Shown piece after piece: positions 1 through 8,593 of a stretch of 64,000 nucleotides of DNA (the first letter of the stretch is position 1; each line of letters starts with the position of its first letter). Location: assembly GCF_009193295.2 (NCBI RefSeq), contig NZ_CP059973.1, forward strand, positions 4,588,001 to 4,652,000, given 5' to 3'. The stretch is from Bacteroides luhongzhouii (GTDB lineage Bacteria; Bacteroidota; Bacteroidia; Bacteroidales; Bacteroidaceae). The translations under genes and the position numbers were made by a program. The notes under the pieces were generated by a model. The model was not told the origin of the DNA. It was given only the letters and a program-made list of their open reading frames with translations, and searched no databases.

Positions 1-762
1 AAATGTAATCACGAAGCTGTTTTTAACTATGCACTAAAGATTCCAGCTGTGACTAAAGAGAATCTGAATCAGACGTTACTTATCATGATTCCTAACTCTA
101 CCGACTACGGTGGCATCTGTGAAATGTGGAGTGACGGTTCCGCCCTTGCCTTCTGTCCCATGAGTACCGACGACTATCCATATGATGCACGAGGACTCAT
201 TCAGCACGAAGCCGGTGGACACGGATTCGGTAAACTGGGCGATGAATATATCTACCACAATGCGTTTATCGATTTCTGTGACTGTATGTGCTGCGCACAC
301 ACAAGCGAATTTAACAACGCCAAATCCAATGGCTGGTATGACAACCTCTCGCTAACAGGCAAAATGCACGAAGTTCCTTGGAGCCACCTGATATTCGACG
401 AACGCTACAGCGACCGAGTAGATATCTACGAAGGAGGATTCATGCACAACCGCGGCGTATTCCGTTCAGAACAAACCAGTTGTATGAATAACAACATTCC
501 GTATTACAGCGCCATCAGCCGCGAGTCTATTGTGAAACGCATCAAGAAGTATGCAGGCGAAGAGTATTCGTTCGAAGATTTTGTGAAGAATGATAAGGGA
601 GATGCGGGATCCATCACGCGCGCCATGAATGTTCCGTATGCAGGAAGCCGCATACATACGTTCCAATATCCCCCCAAGATTCATAAAGGCAGCCCGCTGA
701 ATGACAAGACAGGTAAAAACGCTGAAACAGAAAAAGGAATTAAAAAGGAAAAAAGAATATGA
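1..762 (+). CDS. M64 family (IgA-peptidase-like) metallopeptidase, 3' part
   Basis: The reading frame is open from base 1, so the gene starts left of the window and only the C-terminal 253 residues are here. The Zn motif is read at 204-248 as HEAGGHGFGKLGDEY, the Bacteroides form of the peptidase M64 signature. One extra Gly makes it HExxxH instead of HExxH. Downstream there are several Cys (CDCMCC near 280-296) and a conserved-looking segment around MHEVPWSHL. The tail after about residue 230 is rich in Lys and Glu and looks disordered. Enzymes of this family are secreted or surface-attached, but the signal peptide is outside the window. The stop overlaps the next start by 4 bp (ATGA), so the two genes are translationally coupled. 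Family assignment is firm; the substrate is unknown. Confidence 0.85.
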   Translation, partial: KCNHEAVFNYALKIPAVTKENLNQTLLIMIPNSTDYGGICEMWSDGSALAFCPMSTDDYPYDARGLIQHEAGGHGFGKLGDEYIYHNAFIDFCDCMCCAHTSEFNNAKSNGWYDNLSLTGKMHEVPWSHLIFDERYSDRVDIYEGGFMHNRGVFRSEQTSCMNNNIPYYSAISRESIVKRIKKYAGEEYSFEDFVKNDKGDAGSITRAMNVPYAGSRIHTFQYPPKIHKGSPLNDKTGKNAETEKGIKKEKRI

Positions 763-1694
763 AACCAACGATTCATACCATCTATACGGCTTGCATCTGC
801 CTGCTCTCCAGTATGGCGATGGTAAGCTGCGGACAGGAAGAAACGGCAGGCAGTAAGGAGACGGAACGGAACGACGTGATGCAGTTCCGAATTGCGCATC
901 CTTCACAGCAACAAGCTGCTCCTGCCAGCCGCGCCACGGAAACAGACTTCGAAACAAATGACCGCATCGGTCTGTTTGTCTGCGGAGAAAATGAACCTTT
1001 GCAAGTGGGAGGCAACTACGTGAACAATGCTTCACTGACCTACAACGGAACGACATGGACTCCCGCCCGCCCTATCTACTGGAACGACGGTAGTTATGAC
1101 GTATACGCCTACTATCCCTTCTCCTCTCCCATCTTGTCGACAGACGAAATGGAATTCCGCGTGGCAGCCGACCAAAGCGCAACAGGCACAACCGACGCAT
1201 TGGGAGGCTACGAAGCCAGCGATTTCCTATGGGCATCAGCAAAGAAACAGACTGCCGGCAATGATGCCGTGGCACTGAAATTCAAGCATTGCATGAGCAA
1301 ACTTACCGTGCGCCTTATCAAAGGCGAAGACTACGAAGGCGATGAACTACCGCAGGATGCCGAAGTGTTCATTCACAACACCGTACCCAATGCTACCATC
1401 GACCTTGCTGCAGGGATAGCCACCAAAACACTCTACGGTACGGAAGCCACACTGAAAGCAAAGGCAGCAGGAGACAACAGATACACCGCTATCGTCGTTC
1501 CGCAACGAATCACTAACCGCCGTCCGCTGGTGGAGGTAGTGATGAAAGGCGTGTCGTACCTGATGGAAAGTGCTTTCGTATTTAAGCCGGGAATGCATCA
1601 TATTGTATCACTGACTATCACGAAAAACCCTGAACAAGTGAAGATTGAAATTGGCGGTGAAATTGAAAATTGGGAAACAACAGAAGAATCATAA
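759..1694 (+). CDS. Fimbrillin-family lipoprotein (Mfa/FimB-like)
   Basis: 311 residues. A hydrophobic signal ends in a lipobox (MVSC, Cys24), so the mature protein should be a lipid-anchored, probably surface-exposed lipoprotein. The body has the fimbrillin-family layout: an early segment with DRIGLFV, a YWNDGSYDVYAYYPF segment, then the core VALKFKHCMSKLTVRL at about residues 170-185, and a C-terminal beta segment (HHIVSLTITKNPEQ) ending in a short tail. Members of this family are pilus subunits, anchors or tip adhesins; I cannot tell which this is. The start overlaps the stop of the upstream M64 peptidase, which suggests the two surface proteins are made together. Confidence 0.8.
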   Translation: MKPTIHTIYTACICLLSSMAMVSCGQEETAGSKETERNDVMQFRIAHPSQQQAAPASRATETDFETNDRIGLFVCGENEPLQVGGNYVNNASLTYNGTTWTPARPIYWNDGSYDVYAYYPFSSPILSTDEMEFRVAADQSATGTTDALGGYEASDFLWASAKKQTAGNDAVALKFKHCMSKLTVRLIKGEDYEGDELPQDAEVFIHNTVPNATIDLAAGIATKTLYGTEATLKAKAAGDNRYTAIVVPQRITNRRPLVEVVMKGVSYLMESAFVFKPGMHHIVSLTITKNPEQVKIEIGGEIENWETTEES

Positions 1695-1701
1695 TTTAGG
1701 T

Positions 1702-1995
1702 TTCACCACGAATTACACGGATTTTCACAGATTAAATAGTTTTCTATAGGTTGGATATAGTACATTCATCCGCATAGATTCCCCTTCTTCCAAAAAGAAG
1801 GGGGCTGGAGGGCAGAGTGATAAACACGGCAATTAACTGGTTCACAATTGTATATAAATTTATGTATTCACTTACCACCTCCCTCTACAAATACTCCTCC
1901 TTCTTGAAGGAGGAGTATTTAGTTACTATCGGCTTTTCCCTCCAATCATGTGGAATATAGATTAATCTGTGGAAATCTGTGCAATCTGTGGTGAA
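1702..1995. repeat. Long imperfect inverted repeat, 34-bp arms
   Basis: Arms at 1702-1735 and 1962-1995. After reverse-complementing the first, 29 of 34 positions match by eye. Each arm is built from AATCTGTG-like words, and related words occur at 16867-16925, 43731-43758 and 57031-57072. It looks like a member of a dispersed Bacteroides intergenic repeat family; function unknown. Confidence 0.75.
1889..1920. terminator. Perfect 14-bp hairpin, probable terminator
   Basis: The arms AAATACTCCTCCTT (1889-1902) and AAGGAGGAGTATTT (1907-1920) are perfectly complementary around a 4-nt loop. They begin with A-runs and end with T-runs, so either strand could terminate here. It is about 200 bp after the fimbrillin gene and 128 bp before the next gene. 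Confidence 0.6.
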
Positions 1996-2048
1996 TTTTC
2001 TTGTAATATGTTTATATTTGCAACAGGGGTTTTAAAAGTTAACTATCA

Positions 2049-3956
2049 ATGAACGACAAACTGAAGTATATTGTCACTTCTATCCTTCTTTCAAGCCTGT
2101 TTGCAGTGTTATATACCGGATGCAAATCGGACAGTATAGAAATCAACGCACTGCCTTTTCAGGAAAACGAAGGAGACAACTGGGGACTTATCTCCACCAG
2201 CGGAAAGATTGAAATCCCTTCCGGAAGCTTCACTCGCCAACCGTCAGCTGTGGTCAATGGAATGTTCAGTCTGCCGGACGAAAAAGGATATTATCAACTC
2301 TACGAATTAAAACATCCGACACACCCCACCAGTGCAAGGCGATTTGCGCAAATCGGACATTTCTTTGAAGACGTCACACTGGCACAGGAGTTTCCAGACT
2401 CCCCTATCCTCATCATCGACCGGAAAGGACAAAGCATCAACAATATCGGAATAAGCCTGCATTACGACATCGTATTGGCACATAACTTTGCCGAAGGCAG
2501 AGCTTTGTTCTGCACCCGAAAAGGGAAGTACGGCTATATGGATACTCGAGGGAACATCCTCATCCCACCTATATATGATCAAGCGTATGACTTCCACGAA
2601 GGCTTGGCACTGACAGGCAACACGAATGATAAGGGTGAGACCAGCTACCAACTTATCGACCTGTCCGGAAACGTACGCATTCAAATTCAAGATACGCCTG
2701 CCCTACTTGACCCACAACCGGCATGCGGACTGATAAAATACAATAACTGTCAAAGCGGGCAATGTTGCTATCTAAGCACCACAGGAAAGGAAGGAATCTT
2801 CCTGCCGGACAGCATCCGCGAAGCCTTTCGCTTCCGTCACAATGCCGCCATTATCCATACCGACCACGGCGCAGGGCTCATCGACCGCGAAGGGAAATTG
2901 CTAATTGCTCCCACATACGAAGAAGGATTCATCGTTGGCAACGACCGCGTGTGTCTACGCATCGGCAACGAATGGCAGCTCACCGACTTCGAAGGGAACA
3001 GTTTAGGAGAAGCAAAAAAGAGCTACGAACGAATATCAACTTTCTACCCTTCGGAACTTGCCATCGTCCGTTCCGGAACTCAATGCCGATGGATGAACCG
3101 ACAAGGAAAGCCTGCCGACAACCGGACATACCACTGTATCGCTGAAGATCCTTCCGCATTACAACTTGTTCCACAAGTCTTCGTCCGAAGAAATACAAAG
3201 ACAAAAAACGAAGAAAACAGTTCTGTGAATAGATCGGAAAAAACGGAAACTGTTTCCGCTCCATCATCAGCAATGATTTCCTCTTCACCATCAACTATGA
3301 CTTCGTCATCGGAAAAGAACTCCCAAAGCAACGAGCCATCCGCAGGAAACCCACACACCACCTGCATCATCAGCAGTGATGAATGGAAGAACATCGGAAA
3401 ACAAAATCCGTTCTATGCCGAAGCAAGGAAAATACTATCCGGAAAACTAGCCGAAACGGATGCGGAAAACAGACAAGTGATACTCAACTATGTGGAACAT
3501 CTGCGCACATCGTACACCACCAAGGATATCGACTTCCTGACGCAACTGTTCAGCGAAGAAGCACTGATTATCGTCGGCAAAGTCATCCGCAGTACTCCCC
3601 GGACAGACGGGAAATACCTGCCACAACACCAAGTGGAATATAACATCAAAAGCAAACATACCTATCTGGAACGCCTGAAAGTATTGTTCAAACAGAACAA
3701 AGAAATCAATCTGCAGTTCAGTGACTTCAAAATAATGCGGCACCCCACACAAGAGGGGTTATACGGAGTCACGCTACGCCAAAAATACAGCTCCGATCTC
3801 TATTCGGACGACGGTTACCTGTTCTTGCTGTGGGACTTCAGAGATGAAGCCACCCCGTTAATCCATGTACGCACGTGGCAACCCCGTATGCTAGACAACC
3901 GGACGCCACTGCCGGAAGAAGAGATTTTCAACATACGTAATTTCAATCTGCAATGA
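2049..3956 (+). CDS. WG-repeat lipoprotein
   Basis: 635 residues. The signal peptide ends in a lipobox (YTGC, Cys25). Residues of about 45-340 carry several WG (KWG) repeats: NWGLISTSGKIEIPSG, GKYGYMDTRGNILIPP, GAGLIDREGKLLIAP and a degenerate last copy with WQLTDFEG. WG repeats form beta-propeller-like binding modules. A Ser/Asn/Glu-rich low-complexity linker (about 385-440) joins this to a separate C-terminal domain (about 450-635) that I do not recognise, with motifs such as DIDFLTQLF and a Trp-rich end. The gene overlaps the next by 4 bp (ATGA), so it is co-translated with the secreted protein after it. The envelope location is well supported; the function is not known. Confidence 0.8.
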   Translation: MNDKLKYIVTSILLSSLFAVLYTGCKSDSIEINALPFQENEGDNWGLISTSGKIEIPSGSFTRQPSAVVNGMFSLPDEKGYYQLYELKHPTHPTSARRFAQIGHFFEDVTLAQEFPDSPILIIDRKGQSINNIGISLHYDIVLAHNFAEGRALFCTRKGKYGYMDTRGNILIPPIYDQAYDFHEGLALTGNTNDKGETSYQLIDLSGNVRIQIQDTPALLDPQPACGLIKYNNCQSGQCCYLSTTGKEGIFLPDSIREAFRFRHNAAIIHTDHGAGLIDREGKLLIAPTYEEGFIVGNDRVCLRIGNEWQLTDFEGNSLGEAKKSYERISTFYPSELAIVRSGTQCRWMNRQGKPADNRTYHCIAEDPSALQLVPQVFVRRNTKTKNEENSSVNRSEKTETVSAPSSAMISSSPSTMTSSSEKNSQSNEPSAGNPHTTCIISSDEWKNIGKQNPFYAEARKILSGKLAETDAENRQVILNYVEHLRTSYTTKDIDFLTQLFSEEALIIVGKVIRSTPRTDGKYLPQHQVEYNIKSKHTYLERLKVLFKQNKEINLQFSDFKIMRHPTQEGLYGVTLRQKYSSDLYSDDGYLFLLWDFRDEATPLIHVRTWQPRMLDNRTPLPEEEIFNIRNFNLQ

Positions 3957-4966
3957 ACGTTTCTATATTGACTCCCGACACAGGAAAAAAACTGTCGAAT
4001 GCGAAAAGGTACGTGTTAACAGCCGTCGTGCTTCTTATCTTTTCAGCTATGCACGCACAACAGTTTTCCGTACAAAGTTTCCGGCAACTGCCCAATGATA
4101 TCAGTGCTTATATTCAGCCTGTGAAGGACCTGAACGATGAAGCCTGTGCACTCATCAAAATAGTGGGTAGCCGCGATTTCGCGTTCTCCACTCCCCTGGG
4201 AGTGGTGAAAAGGAAAAATGATGTCGGAGAGACGTGGATATACGTCCCACACGGCACTACACAAATTACTATCAAGCACCCGCAATGGGGAGTGCTCCGT
4301 GATTATCGCTTCCCTTCTCCTTTAGAGTCGCGCCTGACCTACGAACTGGTGCTGAATGCTCCTGTCACCATGCCCCGGAGAAGAATTCCCCCGATGGAGA
4401 ACACCGCCGTCAGTTATCCGCGCACGTACAAACTGACTGTGCAACAGCTTCCCGTACCTGAATGGCGACGTCCCCGACGACCGAAAGAGAAAGCCATATG
4501 GTTGATTATGCCGAGCATCGGACTTCATCGTCAGGAAGCGACAAGTGGTATACGCCTTGCCTGGATGCGGCGGCATGGAATATACCTGCACGCATTGAGC
4601 GACTTCCGTACCACCTCCGATACCAACGGCCAGGAATGTGACAAGAACGGACTACTACCCGGCAGCGCACTTCCACCCTACTACACCGGAAAGAGCGAAA
4701 GGTCATACTACGCACTCACCGCAGGAGGGATACATCGCATCGTCGGTAACTTCTGCCTTTATGAAGGTATCGGCTACGGAGCACGCACTGTTGTCTGGCA
4801 AACGGACGAAGGAACTCACCTGCGCAACAGCGATTATTCATCCCAAGGACTCACCGCTGAAGCAGGTGTCATGCTCCGACTACAAAGGCTTGCCTTTTCC
4901 GCCGGCGCCATCACCACAGACGGGAGATACTGGATGGTGAACCTCGGACTGGGTATTCGTTTATGA
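3953..4966 (+). CDS. Secreted protein with PEGA-like N-terminal part and barrel-like C-terminus
   Basis: 337 residues. A hydrophobic segment at about residues 20-35 ends in HAQ, which fits signal peptidase I cleavage; the first 18 residues before it are polar, so an internal start is possible. Residues of about 37-135 form a beta-rich domain with GETWIYVPHGTTQITIKHPQWG, which resembles the PEGA-type surface domains of Bacteroidota. The C-terminal third has alternating short strands and Gly turns and ends in LGLGIRL, typical of a small outer-membrane barrel or beta sandwich. Its start overlaps the WG-repeat lipoprotein and the next lipoprotein follows 53 bp later, so the three probably form an operon. 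No function can be assigned. Confidence 0.65.
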   Translation: MNVSILTPDTGKKLSNAKRYVLTAVVLLIFSAMHAQQFSVQSFRQLPNDISAYIQPVKDLNDEACALIKIVGSRDFAFSTPLGVVKRKNDVGETWIYVPHGTTQITIKHPQWGVLRDYRFPSPLESRLTYELVLNAPVTMPRRRIPPMENTAVSYPRTYKLTVQQLPVPEWRRPRRPKEKAIWLIMPSIGLHRQEATSGIRLAWMRRHGIYLHALSDFRTTSDTNGQECDKNGLLPGSALPPYYTGKSERSYYALTAGGIHRIVGNFCLYEGIGYGARTVVWQTDEGTHLRNSDYSSQGLTAEAGVMLRLQRLAFSAGAITTDGRYWMVNLGLGIRL

Positions 4967-5019
4967 CCGCCTTCTTTAGTAAGAATGTAGAATTGCACAA
5001 AAGACATACCGATTGAAAT

Positions 5020-6657
5020 ATGCATACAAGAATCATTTGTTTCCTGACTCTCTTCGCTTGTTGCCTGCTCTCAACAGGATGCAGTGACGAGAACCGCCCT
5101 AATAATCCGGCACCGGAAATCATCCTGCACGAAGCACAGGACATCACCCGCACAAGCGCCCGTCTCACCGGTACAGTGAATGTCCCGCCCCATAGCCATA
5201 CCGACCGTTACCGTTTCCGCTACGGCACTTCACCGGATATGGCAAAAAGTGAAGAATATTTCCAGCCAAATGGTCTTGTCACTACCGAACTACAAAACCT
5301 GACACCGGGAACCACCTATTATTACTGTCTGGAAGCAGGAAACGAAATGTATATGCGGCAAAGTCCCACCTATCATTTCACCACTTTTCCCAACGAACGT
5401 CCCCGGATAGAACCCATCACCTTTCTGGGACAAGGCCCCATCAGTATCATTCTGTTATGTGCTGTCACAGATGACGGCGGCGACCCTGTGACATCCTGCG
5501 GCTTCCGTTATGTTTCCGCCGATGGACAAGAGCTGGAAACAAACGCATTCCTGACAACCGACAATCAATGGCGACTTCACATCAACCACTTGAAAAAGTA
5601 CACCCAATATACAGTGAAGGCTTTTGCCGAAAATAGAAATGGAAGAACTTACAGCAAACCGTACCATTTTTGCACCAGTGATGCAGTAAACCTCATCAAT
5701 GCAGGCATGCTGCCCGAAATTATCGGAGAGGACGGCAAAGACGACTACACACAACTGAGTATCACAGGTCCGCTGAACGGGACAGACCTCCGATTCATCC
5801 GAGAAATGTGTGGAAAAGACATACATGGCAACCAGACACAGGGACAGTTGCAGAAGTTGGATTTGACGGATGCACTCATCATCGCAGGCGGATTGTCTTA
5901 CGATGAATCGCGGTATACAACAGAACATACGATCGGCAACGGAATGTTCGGTGAACTGGATATACTGACGGAAATCAAACTTCCGGAAAATACGTTGGTG
6001 ATTGAACAGAATGCCTTCCGCAACTGCACGTCACTGACAGCACTTTCCATTCCGGGAAGTACAAAGAAACTGACTCCTTCCAGCGGATGCCGCCATCTCG
6101 AACACCTGTCCGTGATTACAGGAAATTCTGAATATAGCAGCATAGACGGGGTGGTGTACAGCAAAAACGGTGAAGCACTTGTGTGGTTTCCCGAAGGAAT
6201 GGAGAAAGATGAGCTACGTCTCTCTCCCACTCTGAAGAGTATCGGAGAATACGCATTACAAAAATGCAAAATCCGGTCTATCATATTGCCCGGTTCAGTT
6301 ACAAGTATCGGAAAGCTGGCTTTCTATGCTTCCGAAATTGAATCGATCGTACTGCCGGACGGATTGCGAAGTGTGTCGCTCGGGATATTCCAGCAATGCC
6401 AAAATCTCACGACTGTCACACTGGGTAGTGCCTGTGAAACTCTCTCGGATTATTGTTTCGACGGATGCCCGCTCCAGCATTTATACGTAAATGCTGTCAT
6501 TCCTCCCGTCTGCCAATCGAACACGTTCAGCGGAACAGGAAACATCTTTGCCGACTGTATCCTACATGTCCCTGCGGAGAGCTTGCCGATATACAGAAAC
6601 CACTCTACATGGAAACTGTTTCAACACATTGAAATTATCAAAGCTACAAGTAAATGA
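5020..6657 (+). CDS. Lipoprotein with Fn3-like domains and BspA-type leucine-rich repeats
   Basis: 545 residues. The signal peptide ends in a lipobox (STGC, Cys21). Two fibronectin-III-like modules follow: about 34-120, with LTPGTTYYYCLEAGN, and about 125-215, with LKKYTQYTVKAFAENRNG. From about 225 to the end there is a BspA-like leucine-rich region (LRR_5 type) with units such as IEQNAFRNCTSLTALSIPG, IGEYALQKCKIRSIILPGSV and LGIFQQCQNLTTVTLGS. BspA-like repeats of this kind mediate binding to host or bacterial proteins in other Bacteroidota. It is the third gene of the WG-repeat lipoprotein unit. The architecture is clear; the ligand is unknown. Confidence 0.85.
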   Translation: MHTRIICFLTLFACCLLSTGCSDENRPNNPAPEIILHEAQDITRTSARLTGTVNVPPHSHTDRYRFRYGTSPDMAKSEEYFQPNGLVTTELQNLTPGTTYYYCLEAGNEMYMRQSPTYHFTTFPNERPRIEPITFLGQGPISIILLCAVTDDGGDPVTSCGFRYVSADGQELETNAFLTTDNQWRLHINHLKKYTQYTVKAFAENRNGRTYSKPYHFCTSDAVNLINAGMLPEIIGEDGKDDYTQLSITGPLNGTDLRFIREMCGKDIHGNQTQGQLQKLDLTDALIIAGGLSYDESRYTTEHTIGNGMFGELDILTEIKLPENTLVIEQNAFRNCTSLTALSIPGSTKKLTPSSGCRHLEHLSVITGNSEYSSIDGVVYSKNGEALVWFPEGMEKDELRLSPTLKSIGEYALQKCKIRSIILPGSVTSIGKLAFYASEIESIVLPDGLRSVSLGIFQQCQNLTTVTLGSACETLSDYCFDGCPLQHLYVNAVIPPVCQSNTFSGTGNIFADCILHVPAESLPIYRNHSTWKLFQHIEIIKATSK

Positions 6658-6679
6658 ATGTCACCCTTGCACACCACAT

Positions 6680-6745
6680 CAGTTTCCCCTGATGGCACTG
6701 CTGTTCCCTACTGATGAAACACCAGTTCCCCGCACATGAAACATT
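6680..6745. repeat. Degenerate tandem repeat, about 21-22 bp period, three units
   Basis: Three units centred on CAGTTTCCCC, CTGTTCCCTA and CAGTTCCCCG (6680, 6701, 6723), two of them followed by a TGATGAAAC/CATGAAAC word. It lies between two convergent genes, so it could be a termination region or a degenerate dispersed repeat. Confidence 0.45.
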
Positions 6746-6760
6746 CTTTTGTATGGGATC

Positions 6761-7912
6761 TTAACGTTGTCGGACCAGCGACTTAATCTGCTTTAACTGG
6801 CGTTCCGCCTCTTGTTGCAGCCCTTCCCACCGGCACTTATAAGCTGCAGACTCTCGCAACTCGGGCAATGGATATTCAGCATCCAGCGCAGCTTTCAATT
6901 GCTGCATCAATTGCAGGCTATCTGCCTTCCAATTACGTTCGTCCGCTAATGAATCGACAGCATGTATCATTCGCATCCGTTCAGATGCAAGCAGGCGAAA
7001 GCAATTCTCGCTACAAACCTGATTTCCGTAAACAGGATAAAAAGAGGAAGAAGAAGAGAAAGAGCCCGGTAACAGGTCACCTGCAACAACATAAACACCT
7101 ACACAGACTGCCCCTGCCAACACTGCAGCAACCATCCCCGCATAAAATCTTTTCCTGCGAGGCACAATAACGGCGTCGGCCACCTCCACAACAGACGCAT
7201 AACGCTTCTCCCGCTTCCGGCGGGTACACTTGCGCGAAACAGCTGCCAGATGTTTGTCTTTCAATGCAGTAGCCATCTCACCTATAATTACCCCAAGAGA
7301 ATAAATATCAGCACGCAAATCCAACGGCACATCCGGTTGCAACACCTCGGGAGCAAGATAATAACGTGTGCCGGCAGGAAGCTTCAACACATCGTAATCA
7401 TCACAATCGGAAAGGCTGAAATCAATCAGTTTCACATTGTTACCATTGTGTGTAATCAGAATATTGTCCGGCTTTAAATCACGGTGGACAATCTGCTTGC
7501 TATGGATATATTGCAAGGCACTGCACAGTTCGTTGATAATCTTAATCGCCACCGAGCGAGTCAGCTTGCCTTGCTGCATAAACTCTTTCAAAGTGACTCC
7601 ATCAACATATTCCAACAGGATGCAGCATCCTATAGACGGTACACTCTCCCATCCCAATGTACGACAGATATGAGGATGTTCTAATTGATAGCCAATATTG
7701 AATTCTTTTTTAAGAGCCTGTTCGTAAAAAGCCGTTCCTTTATACATCGGCTGTAAAGCTTTCAACACATGCAACTTACCATGCCGATGACAACGGAACA
7801 AGCGATTCCATCCCGAACGGGAGACATATATTTCCTGAATATCAGTAAAAGCCACATCAACAGGAGGCGTTGTTTCCCCTATAAAACCGGAAGTAAAAGA
7901 ATCGTCATTCAT
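6761..7912 (-). CDS. Membrane Hanks-type Ser/Thr protein kinase
   Basis: 383 residues. The kinase domain spans about residues 25-250: ATP-binding Lys in VLK (K51), helix-C Glu (about E70), catalytic loop HRDLKPDN at 143-150 (Asp145), and LAPE at 186-189. Two things are unusual: the Gly-rich loop is poorly conserved (SRSGWNRLFR), and the Mg-binding DFG is DFS at 164-166, where the Asp is kept. A basic stretch (RRKRF) precedes one transmembrane segment at about 256-277. The remaining 105 residues contain a Ser-run and coiled-coil-like Glu/Leu-rich helices, presumably periplasmic. Its start lies inside the 3' end of the upstream gene (8-bp overlap), so the two are coupled. Substrates are unknown. 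Confidence 0.85.
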   Translation of the reverse strand: MNDDSFTSGFIGETTPPVDVAFTDIQEIYVSRSGWNRLFRCHRHGKLHVLKALQPMYKGTAFYEQALKKEFNIGYQLEHPHICRTLGWESVPSIGCCILLEYVDGVTLKEFMQQGKLTRSVAIKIINELCSALQYIHSKQIVHRDLKPDNILITHNGNNVKLIDFSLSDCDDYDVLKLPAGTRYYLAPEVLQPDVPLDLRADIYSLGVIIGEMATALKDKHLAAVSRKCTRRKREKRYASVVEVADAVIVPRRKRFYAGMVAAVLAGAVCVGVYVVAGDLLPGSFSSSSSFYPVYGNQVCSENCFRLLASERMRMIHAVDSLADERNWKADSLQLMQQLKAALDAEYPLPELRESAAYKCRWEGLQQEAERQLKQIKSLVRQR

Positions 7913-8483
7913 TGCTAATGCAGTTCAGTAAAGTAAGACCACCGTTCCGTCCCGCAATAAATGGCGAAGTACGAATTCCATCACGTAAAATGTATGGCAA
8001 AAACAAAGGTTGCCCTTTCAAGAAAAAGGAAGTCTCGAAACAATCTCCTTTTTGCAACTTAGACTGACGCGCCTCACACACTTCGAACAAAGCCTTTCCT
8101 TTATAAAGCAGACGCAGATAACGATTAGGCGACCATCCGATTTCAACTTCCGCCCCAGGAGCAAGCTCGCTTGCCATCACCTGACAGGCAGAGAAAAATG
8201 AAGAATTGTATGCACTGCTACTCTTCAAGTAACTACAAAAAGTACTGAATAAATCAAAACCAATGAAGCGGGATAATAAATCAAGTGTATGTATACGTGG
8301 TGTATGCATATCATTTACATACCCCCACAAACGTTTCAGTGTAGAAGTCGAAATTCTCCCCCATGAGTGATTCTGCAAATAAAAAGAAAACTCCTCAAAA
8401 TCGGTAGTCGTCCGCAAAGATTTTCCATATTTCTTTTCGACCAGCAATAAAAGTTCCGCTATTTCCGGTTTATATACATTCAT
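7905..8483 (-). CDS. Uncharacterised protein coupled to the Ser/Thr kinase
   Basis: 192 residues, no signal peptide or membrane segment. The N-terminal 85 residues are helical and follow a pattern seen in other Bacteroidota proteins (ISTSTLKRLWGY, PRIHTLDLLSRFIGF, then F-x-x-F-CSYL), which looks like a helix-turn-helix-type or interaction domain. The C-terminal 90 residues look like beta strands (AEVEIGWSPNRYLRLLYKG). It is the first gene of a two-gene operon with the kinase and overlaps it by 8 bp, so it may be a substrate, regulator or scaffold of that kinase. I do not recognise the family with certainty. Confidence 0.65.
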   Translation of the reverse strand: MNVYKPEIAELLLLVEKKYGKSLRTTTDFEEFSFYLQNHSWGRISTSTLKRLWGYVNDMHTPRIHTLDLLSRFIGFDLFSTFCSYLKSSSAYNSSFFSACQVMASELAPGAEVEIGWSPNRYLRLLYKGKALFEVCEARQSKLQKGDCFETSFFLKGQPLFLPYILRDGIRTSPFIAGRNGGLTLLNCISNE

Positions 8484-8511
8484 GATTCAATATTGGATAT
8501 TTTATAATGAA

Positions 8512-8519
8512 CAAAGATA
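8512..8519 (-). promoter_or_regulatory. -7 box of the kinase operon
   Basis: TATCTTTG on the minus strand, a match to the Bacteroidota -7 consensus TAnnTTTG, 29 bp upstream of the 8483 start. It is back to back with the S9 peptidase promoter. No clear -33 TTTG was found. Confidence 0.6.
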
Positions 8520-8540
8520 AGTAAAATCGTTTTATTATCG

Positions 8541-8548
8541 TATATTTG
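8541..8548 (+). promoter_or_regulatory. -7 box of the S9 peptidase gene
   Basis: TATATTTG, consensus Bacteroidota -7 box, 46 bp before the ATG at 8594. Only 21 bp separate it from the opposite-facing box at 8512-8519. Confidence 0.6.
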
Positions 8549-8593
8549 TCAGGCTATTCTAACAAAAAAGTTACTAAACAATCATTTTAAAAT

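Larger units (their letters stand above)
1695..2048. other. 354-bp intergenic region made of inverted repeats
   Basis: No gene is visible here. The region holds a large imperfect inverted repeat (1702-1735 with 1962-1995), a small inverted repeat CCCCTTCTT/AAGAAGGGG (1781-1789, 1795-1803), and a strong hairpin at 1889-1920. It probably separates the M64/fimbrillin unit from the WG-repeat unit. Confidence 0.7.
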
